A DNA stretch of 64,000 nucleotides from Pseudomaricurvus sp050633365 (GCA_050633365.1 JBOEGJ010000024.1:1-64000); one strand, 5' to 3'. Positions 25,944 to 35,652 are shown, numbered from the stretch's first letter. Notes: generated by a model not told the origin, from the letters alone. Numbers and translations are program-made.

Positions 25944-26639
25944 ATGGCGAAGAAGAAATTTTTTATTGCCGGTACCGATACGGATGCCGGCAAAACATTG
26001 GTGGCAACTGCGGTTTTGGAAAAAGCTCGCCAAATGGGATTGCAAACTGTTGCGGTTAAACCGGTGGCATCTGGCAGCGAGCAAACGGCCGACGGTCTTC
26101 GCAACAGCGATGCGCTCGCGCTTATCGATGCCATGACAGTAGATCTGGACTACGAGCAAGTGAATCCGGTTGCTTTTGAGCCGGCAATAGCACCGCACAT
26201 TGCCGCGATGCGCGCTGGCAAGCAATTGTCCGTAAGTCGTCTCGCCGGATACTGTAATGGGGCCATGATGCGTCCCTGCGACTTGGTGATTATTGAAGGC
26301 GCAGGTGGCTGGCGAGTACCTCTGAATTCGCGTGAAACCTTAGCCAATCTCGCTCAAGACCTAAATTTACCGGTGATCTTGGTGGTTGGAATGAAACTCG
26401 GTTGTATCAATCACGCACTGTTAAGCGTTGAGGCCATAGAGCGAGATGGTCTCAAAGTGGCGGGCTGGGTTGCCAACCGTATCGATCCCGAGATGAGTTG
26501 CTACGAAGAAAATATGATGACATTGCACAGTCTAATCAGTGCGCCCTGTTTGGGTGAAATACCCTATCTAGAAAATCCAGATAAAAAAAGCGCAGCAGAA
26601 TACTTGGATTTGACCGCAGCGCTTTCAATAGACATCTAA
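25944..26639 (+). CDS. bioD: Dethiobiotin synthetase BioD
   Basis: ATP-dependent carboxylation and ring closure of 7,8-diaminopelargonic acid. 231 residues; the P-loop GTDTDAGKTLV starts at residue 9, and EGAGGWRVPL is the second family motif. Last gene of the bio operon, 12 nt after the fusion gene. bioA, the aminotransferase before this step, is not in the window. The stop is 4 bp from the convergent sulfatase stop. Confidence 0.97.
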   Translation: MAKKKFFIAGTDTDAGKTLVATAVLEKARQMGLQTVAVKPVASGSEQTADGLRNSDALALIDAMTVDLDYEQVNPVAFEPAIAPHIAAMRAGKQLSVSRLAGYCNGAMMRPCDLVIIEGAGGWRVPLNSRETLANLAQDLNLPVILVVGMKLGCINHALLSVEAIERDGLKVAGWVANRIDPEMSCYEENMMTLHSLISAPCLGEIPYLENPDKKSAAEYLDLTAALSIDI

Positions 26640-26643
26640 AGCA

Positions 26644-28197
26644 TTAACGCTTCATGTTTTGATACATCATCTGGGTGATGGCATCGACATTGAACTGAGC
26701 CGGTTTTTGTCGCGGGGGATACTGGTGAAAACTCTGCATTAATTGAGTCACAATCGGCAGTGCTGGCATTGCTAGAAACTGATTCTGTGTCTGCCAGTGA
26801 TTAAACTGATTTGAGTTGTGCTGGGCTCGTTCATAGGGATCCATGCGTAAATCAAAAATGAGTGGTATACGCAGCTGTATAAAAGGTTCACGCCAAACCT
26901 GCATCTCTTTTGCTCGCTGCTCCGCGAACACAAGTTTCCATCGATCACCGTAACGAAGTGCCGTTAATAGACCGTCATCACTGAAATAAAAGAACTCGCT
27001 GCGCCGGCCCTTTTCTTCTTTTCCGATTAAGTGCGGTAGCATGTTATAGCCGTCGAGATGTACTTTATACTCTCGCTCCCCCAGCGTTGCTCCTTTCTTT
27101 AGCTTTTCTTTGATGTTGTTGTCACCGACTGCCGCCATCAGCGTGGGTACCCAGTCCAAGTGTGCCATCACTGAATTCGACACAGAGTTGGCTTTGACTT
27201 TTTCTGGCCATCGAATGAACGCTGGAACTCTAAAGCCTCCTTCCCAATTAGTGTTCTTTTCGCCGCGGAAAGGTGAGATTCCTGCGTCGGGCCATTCGTT
27301 GAGGTGTGGCCCGTTGTCGGTGGTGTAGATGACAATGGTATTTTGGCTGATCTCCAAATCATCGATTTTTTTGAGTAATTCCCCGACGTTATCATCGTGT
27401 TGAAGCATGCCATCAGCGTAAAAATTCAATCCGGAGCGACCGCTGTATTCATCGGGTACATGAGTGTTGTAGTGCATGCGGCTGGAGTTAAACCAAACAA
27501 AGAAAGGTTTCTTCGCTTTGGCGGCTTTGTCGATAAAAGATAAGCTCGCAGCGAGGAATTCGTCGTCAACTGTCTCCATTCGTTTTTTGGTTAACGGGCC
27601 GCTGTCATTCACTCGGCCGTCGGCAAAAGAATGTATCACGCCTCGGGGGGAGAACATCTTCCGCAGTTTAGGGTCCTTAAAGTAATTTGGTTTTTCAGGT
27701 TCTTCTTCGGCATTGAGGTGATATAAGTTGCCGAAGAACTCGTCAAAGCCGTGATTGGTCGGCAGATATTCATCGCGATCACCAAGATGGTTCTTGCCAA
27801 ATTGACCCGTTGCGTAGCCCAGGGGTTTTAGCATTTCGGCCAGTGTCGGATCTTCTTTCTGTAAACCCAAGGGTGAGCCGGGAATGCCCACTTTGGTGAG
27901 GCCGGTGCGCACCGGAAGCTGACCGGTAATGAAAGCCGATCGACCTGCAGTGCAACTTTGCTCCCCGTAGTAATCGGTCAGATACATGCCTTCTTTGGCA
28001 ATGCGATCGATGTTTGGCGTTTGATAGCCCATCATACCAAAGCTGAGATGGCTGATATTTGAGATGCCAATGTCGTCGCCCATAATAACGAGAATGTTGA
28101 GTTTTTCAGCCTTACTCAAGGGGCTAAACAGGACGCCAGTTACGGCAAAAACGGTGGCCAAGGCGTACTCTCTGATCGAGGGGCTCGAGAATTTCAT
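26644..28197 (-). CDS. Secreted sulfatase (arylsulfatase family, Cys type)
   Basis: About 517 residues with an N-terminal signal peptide ending near LSKA. The formylglycine motif is CTAGR (Cys82 from the chosen start), preceded by metal ligands MGDDIG and followed by GKNHLG and TDNGPH, so the active site is complete and needs a formylglycine-generating enzyme, not found here. The start ATG at 28197 has AGGTAA upstream; ATGs at 28206 and 28224 are possible. It is downstream of the AraC gene on the same strand and within the 26.6-35.5 kb accessory locus. The sulfate ester substrate is unknown; similarity is to general arylsulfatases rather than to a named glycan sulfatase. Confidence 0.92.
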   Translation of the reverse strand: MKFSSPSIREYALATVFAVTGVLFSPLSKAEKLNILVIMGDDIGISNISHLSFGMMGYQTPNIDRIAKEGMYLTDYYGEQSCTAGRSAFITGQLPVRTGLTKVGIPGSPLGLQKEDPTLAEMLKPLGYATGQFGKNHLGDRDEYLPTNHGFDEFFGNLYHLNAEEEPEKPNYFKDPKLRKMFSPRGVIHSFADGRVNDSGPLTKKRMETVDDEFLAASLSFIDKAAKAKKPFFVWFNSSRMHYNTHVPDEYSGRSGLNFYADGMLQHDDNVGELLKKIDDLEISQNTIVIYTTDNGPHLNEWPDAGISPFRGEKNTNWEGGFRVPAFIRWPEKVKANSVSNSVMAHLDWVPTLMAAVGDNNIKEKLKKGATLGEREYKVHLDGYNMLPHLIGKEEKGRRSEFFYFSDDGLLTALRYGDRWKLVFAEQRAKEMQVWREPFIQLRIPLIFDLRMDPYERAQHNSNQFNHWQTQNQFLAMPALPIVTQLMQSFHQYPPRQKPAQFNVDAITQMMYQNMKR

Positions 28198-28279
28198 TGT
28201 CGTCATTACCTGTCTAGATGCCATTGTTGAAGATCATATTAAAGCGCTAAGGATAGTGTTACTTGTCAATTTGCGACAG

Positions 28280-29296
28280 CTACTGAATTAGTGATGAGTG
28301 ACGAGCTCGCCACTTGAGTGGTGAGGAGTCGGTGTTTTTCGTGAAAAACCGGCTAAAAGAACTTTGATCGTGATAGGCCAAAAGTTCCGAAATATCGACA
28401 AGTGAAAGGCTCGAATATTGCAAATAATGCTTTGCTCGTAGTAGGCGAAGCTCATCGAGTAAGTCCTTGAAGTTGAGATCCCAACGGCTAAGTCTGCGCT
28501 GTAGTGTTCGTTTGTTACAGTTTAAGTAAGTGGCCACTCGATCGATAGTTGGGTCGCCAATGTCCAGCGCTCGTCCAATGATGGTTTTCATATTGAGTGC
28601 AAAATCATGCTTTGACTCCGAAAGCATGCTGTCAATTTCCTTTTGCAGATCAGCGTGGCGCTGGTTGTTTGAGTGAGGAAGAGTCTGGCGTAAATCCTGT
28701 CGTCTAAACGTCATGCCATTCCAGCTCGAGCTGAATGTAATGGGAACTTCGAGCAAGCGTTTTAACGTAGAAAAATGAGGTGATTCCTTAAAAATAACGT
28801 GAAAGCCCGTAGGTTTAATATTGCTTGGGTTTAGCATCTTGAACAACCCTAAGCCGACGCCCATTGCGTGCAAATAAACCTGAAGAAGGTCCGTTTGATC
28901 GGGGTAGTGGATGGTGTGCATCCACTGTGTGATGTCTCCGTCGTCGACCAATTGGGTAACCCCTGTCTTCGAGTGCACTTTGAGAAAACGCGCAAAGCAA
29001 CTCATAGCGTCGTGTAAGTCCGTTGAAGTGCTGCTAATTAGACTGAGAATTCCAAACTGGGTTTCGGGGTTTTTATGTTGCGATACCAAATAACCAAAAT
29101 GCGGGCAATCGTATTGTGTTGAGGCCAAATTAAAGAGATCAATGAGGATTCGATAATCAAAAAACTCTTGTTGGCGCAATACTTCTTGAGAGGGAAGTTG
29201 TAATTGCTTGAATAGATCTTCTGAAGAGCCACCAAGTTCTTGTAGCGCTTCATCAAACCCGTTGAGAGATTGGCTTCGAATAACAAATTCGCTCAT
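28280..29296 (-). CDS. AraC family transcriptional regulator
   Basis: 338 residues: an N-terminal effector domain of the Arabinose_bd type (about 15-200) and a C-terminal double helix-turn-helix (about 245-335), including NCNKRTLQRRLSRWDLNFKD and YHDQSSFSRFFTKNTDSSP. Regulators of this OruR/ArgR-like type commonly control catabolism of aliphatic, aromatic or steroid compounds. It is divergent from the DUF1254 gene across 155 bp and upstream of the sulfatase, so it is the probable local regulator of the locus; this is inferred from position. Confidence 0.93.
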   Translation of the reverse strand: MSEFVIRSQSLNGFDEALQELGGSSEDLFKQLQLPSQEVLRQQEFFDYRILIDLFNLASTQYDCPHFGYLVSQHKNPETQFGILSLISSTSTDLHDAMSCFARFLKVHSKTGVTQLVDDGDITQWMHTIHYPDQTDLLQVYLHAMGVGLGLFKMLNPSNIKPTGFHVIFKESPHFSTLKRLLEVPITFSSSWNGMTFRRQDLRQTLPHSNNQRHADLQKEIDSMLSESKHDFALNMKTIIGRALDIGDPTIDRVATYLNCNKRTLQRRLSRWDLNFKDLLDELRLLRAKHYLQYSSLSLVDISELLAYHDQSSFSRFFTKNTDSSPLKWRARHSSLIQ

Positions 29297-29451
29297 CAGT
29301 GTCTCCGAAGCTAATGCAGTGGGTTTGAATTATCGTTATTCACAGGTAGGTAAATGCGATGTCTGTATTGATCATATGTCGTCATTTGCTAAGAATCAAA
29401 AATAAACTGCGATTATCTTGTACGCATTCTGACAAAAGTGCGAGAGAGATA

Positions 29452-30984
29452 ATGAAAAAATCCTTACAAAAAGATTCCCTATCGGCGGGTCTTTTGGCAG
29501 CGGTGATTACTTTGTGGCTTCCGAGCTTTGCCTTCGCGGCCAACTCCAGTGCACTACTGAATGCCTCAAAAGAAACTGAGACTGTCGATCTGAGCCCGGA
29601 CAAAGCCCTGCGTGCAAGCACTGATCCTTTGCGAGATGAACGCGCCAAACAAGCACTGGGCTACAGCTTAGGTATGCAAGCCTACACCTATGGTATTCCC
29701 TCATTGCGATTTGAGGAATTTCGGTTCGGCCTCAATAGATTGGCTAAATCTTATGTAAAAAGAGGTCTGAGTACGTTCAGTGAATCGTCCTTAGATGGAG
29801 TGCAGTTCAACGAAATTGTTCACGTAAGGATGTTGTCTACGCCCAGTTTGAAATTGGGTATTACGCCTAACAACGACACCATGTATAGCTCCTGCTTTTA
29901 TCAGCTAAAAGATGAGCCACTAATATTGACCGTGCCGGATATTCGGGACCGTTATTACTCGGTCCAGATTGTTGACGGCAACCTTAGCAATGCTGCGTAT
30001 ATCGGGACTCGAGCAACCAAGGCCAAACCGGGCTTGTACGCATTGGTAGGGCCTGAGTGGCAGGGGCAATTACCAGAAGGCATAACGCGTATCGACGTAC
30101 CTACCAATGAAGGCTTTTTTGCCATACGGATTCTTGTGGATGGTAATGACGATTCCGATCGTGTGGCGCAACTGCAAGACCAGTTTTCCGTCAATCCGTT
30201 GTCGTCGATAATGGGCGAAAATATCGTCACTTCACGAGATGAGTTTCCAATGCCGGTGATGAATGGCGATTTGTCAGATTACGCACGCATTGTTGATTTT
30301 GCTCAGCGTAATCCACCAAAAACTCAATCGGGTCTCGCGATTTGGGATAGTTTTAAGCACTTGGGGATGTCACTTGATAAGCCTTTTTCCGAACAGGAGA
30401 TTGATCCCGCTATTAAAAAGGGCATGCTCAAAGCCATTGCCGATACCAAAGAGCTGATTGCCTGGAAGGTTAAGTTTCGAGGTCATAAATCGAAGAGTAT
30501 GTGGAACATTGATTTGGTCGGAGGCAACTACGGGCAAGATTATCTCGCCCGAGCGGAAGGGTCAATTCAAGGTTTGGTGGTCCATGACGCTGCTGAAGGT
30601 ATGTACTTCCATACCTATCACGATGGCGACGGAGATGTACTCAATGGCGATCAAGCTTACCGTTTAACGTTTGCCAAAGATTACCTGCCGCCAGTTGATG
30701 CCTTTTGGTCACTCACGGGCTACACCGATGACTACAATCTCGTTGAAAACAGTCTTCAGCGCTACAGCATTGGTGATCGCACGCCAGGCCTTAAATACAA
30801 CGAGGATGGCTCGTTAACCTTACAAGTTCAATCGACGCCGCCTGCAGAGGGAGTGAGCAATTGGCTGCCGGCTCCTGCGGGAAGAATGTTTCGCCTAAAT
30901 CTAAGAATGTACATGCCCCAAAAGGATGTCTTAACCAAAGCCACTATCGAACAATATGTACCCCCTTTGTTGAAGGCAAAATAG
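29452..30984 (+). CDS. Secreted DUF1254/DUF1214 domain protein
   Basis: About 510 residues. Signal peptide MKKSLQKDSLSAGLLAAVIT, with cleavage near AFAA. The N-terminal DUF1254 part contains SLGMQAYTYGIPSLRFEEF and NNDTMYSSCFYQL; the C-terminal DUF1214 part contains GDQAYRLTFAKDYLPPVDAF and NWLPAPAGRMFRLNLRMY. The biochemical role of these domains is not established. The start ATG at 29452 follows GAGAGA; an upstream in-frame ATG at 29359 is not supported. It is followed 127 bp later by the TonB-dependent receptor. Confidence 0.92.
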   Translation: MKKSLQKDSLSAGLLAAVITLWLPSFAFAANSSALLNASKETETVDLSPDKALRASTDPLRDERAKQALGYSLGMQAYTYGIPSLRFEEFRFGLNRLAKSYVKRGLSTFSESSLDGVQFNEIVHVRMLSTPSLKLGITPNNDTMYSSCFYQLKDEPLILTVPDIRDRYYSVQIVDGNLSNAAYIGTRATKAKPGLYALVGPEWQGQLPEGITRIDVPTNEGFFAIRILVDGNDDSDRVAQLQDQFSVNPLSSIMGENIVTSRDEFPMPVMNGDLSDYARIVDFAQRNPPKTQSGLAIWDSFKHLGMSLDKPFSEQEIDPAIKKGMLKAIADTKELIAWKVKFRGHKSKSMWNIDLVGGNYGQDYLARAEGSIQGLVVHDAAEGMYFHTYHDGDGDVLNGDQAYRLTFAKDYLPPVDAFWSLTGYTDDYNLVENSLQRYSIGDRTPGLKYNEDGSLTLQVQSTPPAEGVSNWLPAPAGRMFRLNLRMYMPQKDVLTKATIEQYVPPLLKAK

Positions 30985-31019
30985 CCATTTCTATATGCCG
31001 ATGAATTCGCTTGTTGCTC

Positions 31020-31054
31020 ATTCTAGACGAGATGAATTTCTTGCATCTTAGAAT
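31020..31054 (+). other. Bulged inverted repeat between the DUF1254 and receptor genes
   Basis: ATTCTA (31020-31025) and AGATG (31030-31034) pair with CATCT (31044-31048) and TAGAAT (31049-31054), leaving a 4-nt bulge and a 9-nt loop. It may be a weak terminator or a binding site; no T tract follows. Confidence 0.4.
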
Positions 31055-31111
31055 AATGCTGTGTGTAGAAACTAAAACTTAAAAACATAATAAAATCATA
31101 TTGGAGAGATC

Positions 31112-33490
31112 ATGAAGTTACTGTCAAAGAGAGTAAAAAAAACACCCTTAGCGCTAGCCGTTTCAATGGTTAGCGGATTTTTTCCTTTGTCTGCAGTGTC
31201 CCAAGAGTTTGCTCTAGAGGAAATCGTTGTGACGGCGCAGAAGCGCGCTCAGAGCTTACAGGATGTGCCTATCTCGGTAAGTGCCGTGGGTGGAGAAAAA
31301 ATCGCTGATGCCGGTATCGAAAACCTTCAAGACTTATCAGCGTATGTGCCCAACTTGAAGATCGTTGAAGGCGGCTTGGTGCCGCAGATGTTTATTCGTG
31401 GCATAGGCTCTAGTGCGAATCAAGGTTTCGAACAGTCGGTCGGTACCTATTCGGACGGTGTCTATATGGGAAGAAGCCTGCAGTCGCGTTCATCATTTAT
31501 GGATTTGGAACGTGTGGAAGTATTGCGTGGGCCGCAGAGTATTTTATTTGGACAGAGCTCAATTGCCGGTGCGATCAGTCTTGTAAGTGCTCAACCAACC
31601 GACGAGTTCGAGGGTAAGGTTAGTCTTAGTCACGCACCAGAGTTTGACGAAACTGAAGTTAATGGGTTTATTTCTGGAGCTTTAACGGATTCTATTAATG
31701 CTCGACTAGCGATCCGAGATCGTCAGGAAGATGGCTACGTCGACAACAAACTCCTAAATGAAGATACTCCAGCAATCGATGAGCAGGCGGCACGACTAAC
31801 ATTTTCTTGGGACGCTTCCGATTCATTGACCGCGATGCTCAAGCTAGAAACAGCGCAACTCAATCGCCAGGGGCGACAAACGCAAGTCATTGATTACGGG
31901 GTTTATCCCTTGTTGGTTCCGAATCTGAAAGACAGTACAGAGATTGACTACGACAGCTATTCGAACGAAGACAATAGCATGAGCTTCGACAGCGATAACG
32001 CCGTGTTAAAACTGGACTACGACTTCGGCGAATTTACGCTAACGTCCGTTACCGGATTTTCTCAGTACGAGTATCGCGAAGATAACTACGATGCTGATGC
32101 CTCCGAGGTCGCGCTGATTTCCATTGATATGTCAGAGGATTTTGAGCAGTTCAGTCAAGAGATTCGCTTGACCTCCCCAGGTGGTGAAACCTTCGATTAC
32201 ATTCTCGGCGCATTTTATCAGAGCTCCGAACAACGCTATAACGAAGACGCGAGTCTTGCGGTTTCAACGCTGGGTATGAGTCCGCTATTTGATAGTTTGG
32301 TTCAGCGGCCTTACTCACAAGACAGTGAGACCTTAGCGGCATTTGCACAAGTAACATGGAATATAAGCGACGCTCTGCGTCTAACCTTGGGTTTACGCTA
32401 TACCGAAGATGAAAAAGAGGCTGAGCGCAGCCAAGACACCTTGTCTCTGACCTTGGCGCCAGGGGTTGCGCAATCGAATGTCATTATTCCCGCGGGTCCA
32501 TTCGCCGGATTGCCGGTGTCTACTTTGCTGGCGGGTAATGGCGATAACTTCATGGGGACGAATATTGGCTTTGGCTTGCAGGATCACGATCTTATAGGCG
32601 AACTCGATAAAACTAACTGGACTCCATCATTGAATCTTCAATACGATTTGAATGGCGATGTTATGTTCTACGCGACCTACTCAGAGGGTTACAAGGCCGG
32701 CGGATTTGACGCTCGAGGAATCAACAGCTTTGCTTCCAGTGATACTGATTTTCTCGGTCGAAGCTATAGCGAGTTTGCGTTAGGTGCTGATAATTTTGAA
32801 TTCTCCCAAGAACAAGCGGAGACTATTGAAATCGGTGCAAAAATGACGTTGCTTGATGGTGCAGCTGAGCTCAATGTGGCTTTGTATCAAACCGATTATA
32901 CCGATATGCAAATCAGTGTTTTTGATGGGACCTTTGGTTTCAACGTACTTAATGCCGGCGAAGCCAGCGTTCAAGGTCTTGAGTTGGATGGACGCTGGCG
33001 TCCAACAGAAAACCTATTGTTAACTGCAGGCTTGGCTTATCTGGATTTTGAATGGACGGACTACTCTGAAGGTTCGTGTCCGGGAGAAGGGCACAATACA
33101 CCTAGTCCCAGTGGCAGCGGCAATTGCGTCTATAATGGTCTTGAGAACAATCATACGCCTGAGTGGACCGTCAACTTAAGTGCAAGCCACACCGTTTCGA
33201 TTGGCGATACACTGGAACTGCATTCTACTTTGGATGCGAATTTTAAAGACAATCATTACGTGGCCAACAATCTCGATGCTCGATCAGAGCAGGCCGGGGT
33301 GACAATCTTTAACGCGCGTTTGGCTTTGGCTTCGACCGATGATTCATGGCAAGTTGCTTTAACGGCAAAGAATCTAACGGATCAAACAACACTAAACTAC
33401 GTGACCAATTTATCGCAAAGTCGCGGTGGCGTGAATGCTCAGGTTGGGCGTCCCCGTACTGTTGGTTTAGAAGCCAGTTACCGTTTTTAG
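31112..33490 (+). CDS. TonB-dependent outer-membrane receptor
   Basis: 792 residues: a signal peptide ending near SAVSQ, a TonB box-like LEEIVVTAQKR just after it, a plug domain (about 45-165, with FIRGIGSS and VEVLRGPQSILFG) and a 22-strand barrel ending in the aromatic YRF. It imports a bulky substrate using TonB-ExbBD energy. No SusD partner and no siderophore genes are adjacent; the plug style is that of receptors common in Cellvibrionales and sphingomonads. GGAGA precedes the ATG. It is followed by a strong terminator. Confidence 0.95.
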   Translation: MKLLSKRVKKTPLALAVSMVSGFFPLSAVSQEFALEEIVVTAQKRAQSLQDVPISVSAVGGEKIADAGIENLQDLSAYVPNLKIVEGGLVPQMFIRGIGSSANQGFEQSVGTYSDGVYMGRSLQSRSSFMDLERVEVLRGPQSILFGQSSIAGAISLVSAQPTDEFEGKVSLSHAPEFDETEVNGFISGALTDSINARLAIRDRQEDGYVDNKLLNEDTPAIDEQAARLTFSWDASDSLTAMLKLETAQLNRQGRQTQVIDYGVYPLLVPNLKDSTEIDYDSYSNEDNSMSFDSDNAVLKLDYDFGEFTLTSVTGFSQYEYREDNYDADASEVALISIDMSEDFEQFSQEIRLTSPGGETFDYILGAFYQSSEQRYNEDASLAVSTLGMSPLFDSLVQRPYSQDSETLAAFAQVTWNISDALRLTLGLRYTEDEKEAERSQDTLSLTLAPGVAQSNVIIPAGPFAGLPVSTLLAGNGDNFMGTNIGFGLQDHDLIGELDKTNWTPSLNLQYDLNGDVMFYATYSEGYKAGGFDARGINSFASSDTDFLGRSYSEFALGADNFEFSQEQAETIEIGAKMTLLDGAAELNVALYQTDYTDMQISVFDGTFGFNVLNAGEASVQGLELDGRWRPTENLLLTAGLAYLDFEWTDYSEGSCPGEGHNTPSPSGSGNCVYNGLENNHTPEWTVNLSASHTVSIGDTLELHSTLDANFKDNHYVANNLDARSEQAGVTIFNARLALASTDDSWQVALTAKNLTDQTTLNYVTNLSQSRGGVNAQVGRPRTVGLEASYRF

Positions 33491-33573
33491 TGGTAGCTTC
33501 ACTAGGTGCGACTTGTCGAGTCTAGTGAGATATAGAACTCTCTCGAGTCATGTTCTTAAATGACGCTCTTTGG

Positions 33574-33607
33574 CGCAGCTTTATTTAAGCTGCGTCTTTT
33601 TATTTTT
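33574..33607 (+). terminator. Rho-independent terminator after the TonB-dependent receptor
   Basis: CGCAGCTT (33574-33581) pairs perfectly with AAGCTGCG (33587-33594) around a 5-nt loop, followed by TCTTTTTATTTTT. Confidence 0.92.
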
Positions 33608-33683
33608 GTGTATTAGAAATAGTGGTTTATCGAAGGTTCGAAAAAGCGGTATAGAAACGCTCTCTAATGATTTGGAGTTACTG

Positions 33684-35519
33684 ATGAATGCTAAGAGCTT
33701 GATGATAATAGTGGCCTTCATGGCTGCTGGTGTATCGGCTGTGGTTGAGGCTCAATCGCTGCCTCGACAAGTTTTGTGGGGCGATACCCATTTACACACC
33801 AACTATTCCTTTGATGCCGCCGTTTTGGGTAATCGTCAATTGACTCCGGCCGATGCTTACCGTTTGGCACGTGGCGATGTCGTCACCGCGCACAATGGTC
33901 AGAAGGTGAAGCTCAACAAACCGTTGGATTTTCTTGTTGTGGCTGATCATGCTGAATATCTGGGGTTGATTCCCATGCTCTTGAAAGGCGATCCGCTATT
34001 ACTGAAAGATAAAGTGGGTAGGCGGTGGGCTAATACTTTGGCGGATAGCGAAAGTCTTGATGGTCTACAAAAATTGTTTTTTGAAATCGGCAACGATAAA
34101 GCAAAAGGTGTGCAGAGGCTTAAAAACGAAGCCGTGAGTCGCAGCGCATGGCACGACATCACCTCGACGGCGGACACATTTAATCAGCCACAGGTGTTCA
34201 CCTGCTTTAGTGGTTACGAGTGGACTTCGGCGCCCGGTGGGAACAACCTGCATCGAGTGGTGATTTTCGCCGATGACGCCAATAAGACGAATCAATTATT
34301 GCCCTTTTCAGCTTACGATAGCGAAGACCCTGAAGCCCTATGGAAGCATCTGGAACACTATCAAAAATTGACCGATGGGCGGGCGTTGGCGATTGCGCAT
34401 AATGGTAATGTTAGTAATGGAGCTCTGTTTTCTTTGACAGACTTCAGTGGTCGGCCACTTTCTGAAGGCTATGCAAAAAGCCGCCAGCGGTGGGAGCCTC
34501 TGTATGAAGTTACACAGATAAAAGGTGATAGTGAAACTCATCAAAAACTGTCTCCAGCCGATGAGTTCTCGAATTTCGAATTTTGGGATAAGGGTAATCT
34601 CAATGCATCGGCTCAAATCGAATCCCATATGCTAGCAGGCAACTACGCTCGCTCTGCACTCAAGAGGGGCTTAGAGCAAGAAGCCAAAATAGGTGTAAAC
34701 CCGTTCAAGTTTGGAATGATTGGCAGTACCGATGCGCACACCAGTTTGGCGACGGCAGACGAGGACAATTTCTGGGGGAAGATGTCAGCGTATGAGCCCA
34801 GTCCCATGCGCGCAATACATCATTCGTTTGAGAAGGGCGTGAATGGCAAGGTGTACGACTTAATGTCTTGGGAGTTTTCGTCATCGGGGTATGCTGCCGT
34901 TTGGGCAGAAGAGAATACGCGCGCTTCCATTTTTGACGCGATGCAGCGGCGAGAAACTTATGCCACTACCGGCCCGAGAATGACAGTTAGGTTTTGGGGT
35001 GGATGGGATTTTGAGGGCGATGATTTATCGAACAGGGATCTTGTTTCCTTAGCGTATAAAAAAGGGGTTCCTATGGGCGGCGACTTAGTCGCAGCAGGTG
35101 TTGGCGTTGTTCCCTCTTTCGTCTTGATCGCTAGTAAGGAAGCGGGTGGGGCTAACTTAGATCGCATTCAGGTGGTGAAAGGCTGGCTGGAGGACGATGG
35201 AAGTATCCATGAGAAGGTTTTCAATGTTGCAGTCTCCGATAATCGCGATATTGATAATAATCGGGTAGCTCCTTTGGTGAGTACGGTAAAAGGGGCGAGC
35301 TACCAAAACACAATCGGCGCGACTAGGTTGTCGGTTGTTTGGACTGATCCAGAATTCAACGCTGCTGAGCGGGCATTTTATTATGCTCGAATTATTCAGA
35401 TTCCCACGCCGAGATGGACTGCTTACGACCAGGATCAATTTTCTATTGAGTTACCTAGCGAGGTGCCTAAACAGATCCAGGAGCGGGCTTATACGTCGCC
35501 AATTTGGTATACGCCTTAA
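33684..35519 (+). CDS. Secreted DUF3604 (PHP-like) protein
   Basis: 611 residues with a signal peptide (MNAKSLMIIVAFMAAGVSAV, cleavage near VEA). The first mature segment is VLWGDTHLHTNYSFDA; Asp34, His36 and His38 resemble the first metal motif of PHP phosphoesterases, and DFLVVADHAEYLG, IAHNGN and GSTDAHTSL give further likely metal ligands. DUF3604 proteins are frequent in marine bacteria with no firmly known substrate. The start at 33684 has GGAG at 7 nt; a longer frame would begin inside the preceding terminator. It has its own transcription unit start after the terminator. Confidence 0.92.
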   Translation: MNAKSLMIIVAFMAAGVSAVVEAQSLPRQVLWGDTHLHTNYSFDAAVLGNRQLTPADAYRLARGDVVTAHNGQKVKLNKPLDFLVVADHAEYLGLIPMLLKGDPLLLKDKVGRRWANTLADSESLDGLQKLFFEIGNDKAKGVQRLKNEAVSRSAWHDITSTADTFNQPQVFTCFSGYEWTSAPGGNNLHRVVIFADDANKTNQLLPFSAYDSEDPEALWKHLEHYQKLTDGRALAIAHNGNVSNGALFSLTDFSGRPLSEGYAKSRQRWEPLYEVTQIKGDSETHQKLSPADEFSNFEFWDKGNLNASAQIESHMLAGNYARSALKRGLEQEAKIGVNPFKFGMIGSTDAHTSLATADEDNFWGKMSAYEPSPMRAIHHSFEKGVNGKVYDLMSWEFSSSGYAAVWAEENTRASIFDAMQRRETYATTGPRMTVRFWGGWDFEGDDLSNRDLVSLAYKKGVPMGGDLVAAGVGVVPSFVLIASKEAGGANLDRIQVVKGWLEDDGSIHEKVFNVAVSDNRDIDNNRVAPLVSTVKGASYQNTIGATRLSVVWTDPEFNAAERAFYYARIIQIPTPRWTAYDQDQFSIELPSEVPKQIQERAYTSPIWYTP

Positions 35520-35652
35520 ACGTTAAGGCTGTATGGTGGGGTTGTTTGGTAAATGAAAACGCTTGATGTTCAATTCTGATCTAACGCAAAAATACATCTA
35601 AGGGCTAAACCCGTTTGGTTCTAGCTCCGAGGGTATCGCTGATAGGCTCTGT

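Noticed and set aside
29359..29451. N-terminal extension of the DUF1254 protein
   Set aside because: It precedes a clear signal peptide with its own ribosome site, so the upstream ATG is not the start.
33570..33683. N-terminal extension of the DUF3604 protein
   Set aside because: The extension would begin inside the receptor terminator hairpin and hide the signal peptide; the ATG at 33684 has a good ribosome site.
26644..35519. Polysaccharide utilisation locus
   Set aside because: No SusD, glycoside hydrolase or polysaccharide lyase is present; a sulfatase and a TonB receptor alone do not support it.
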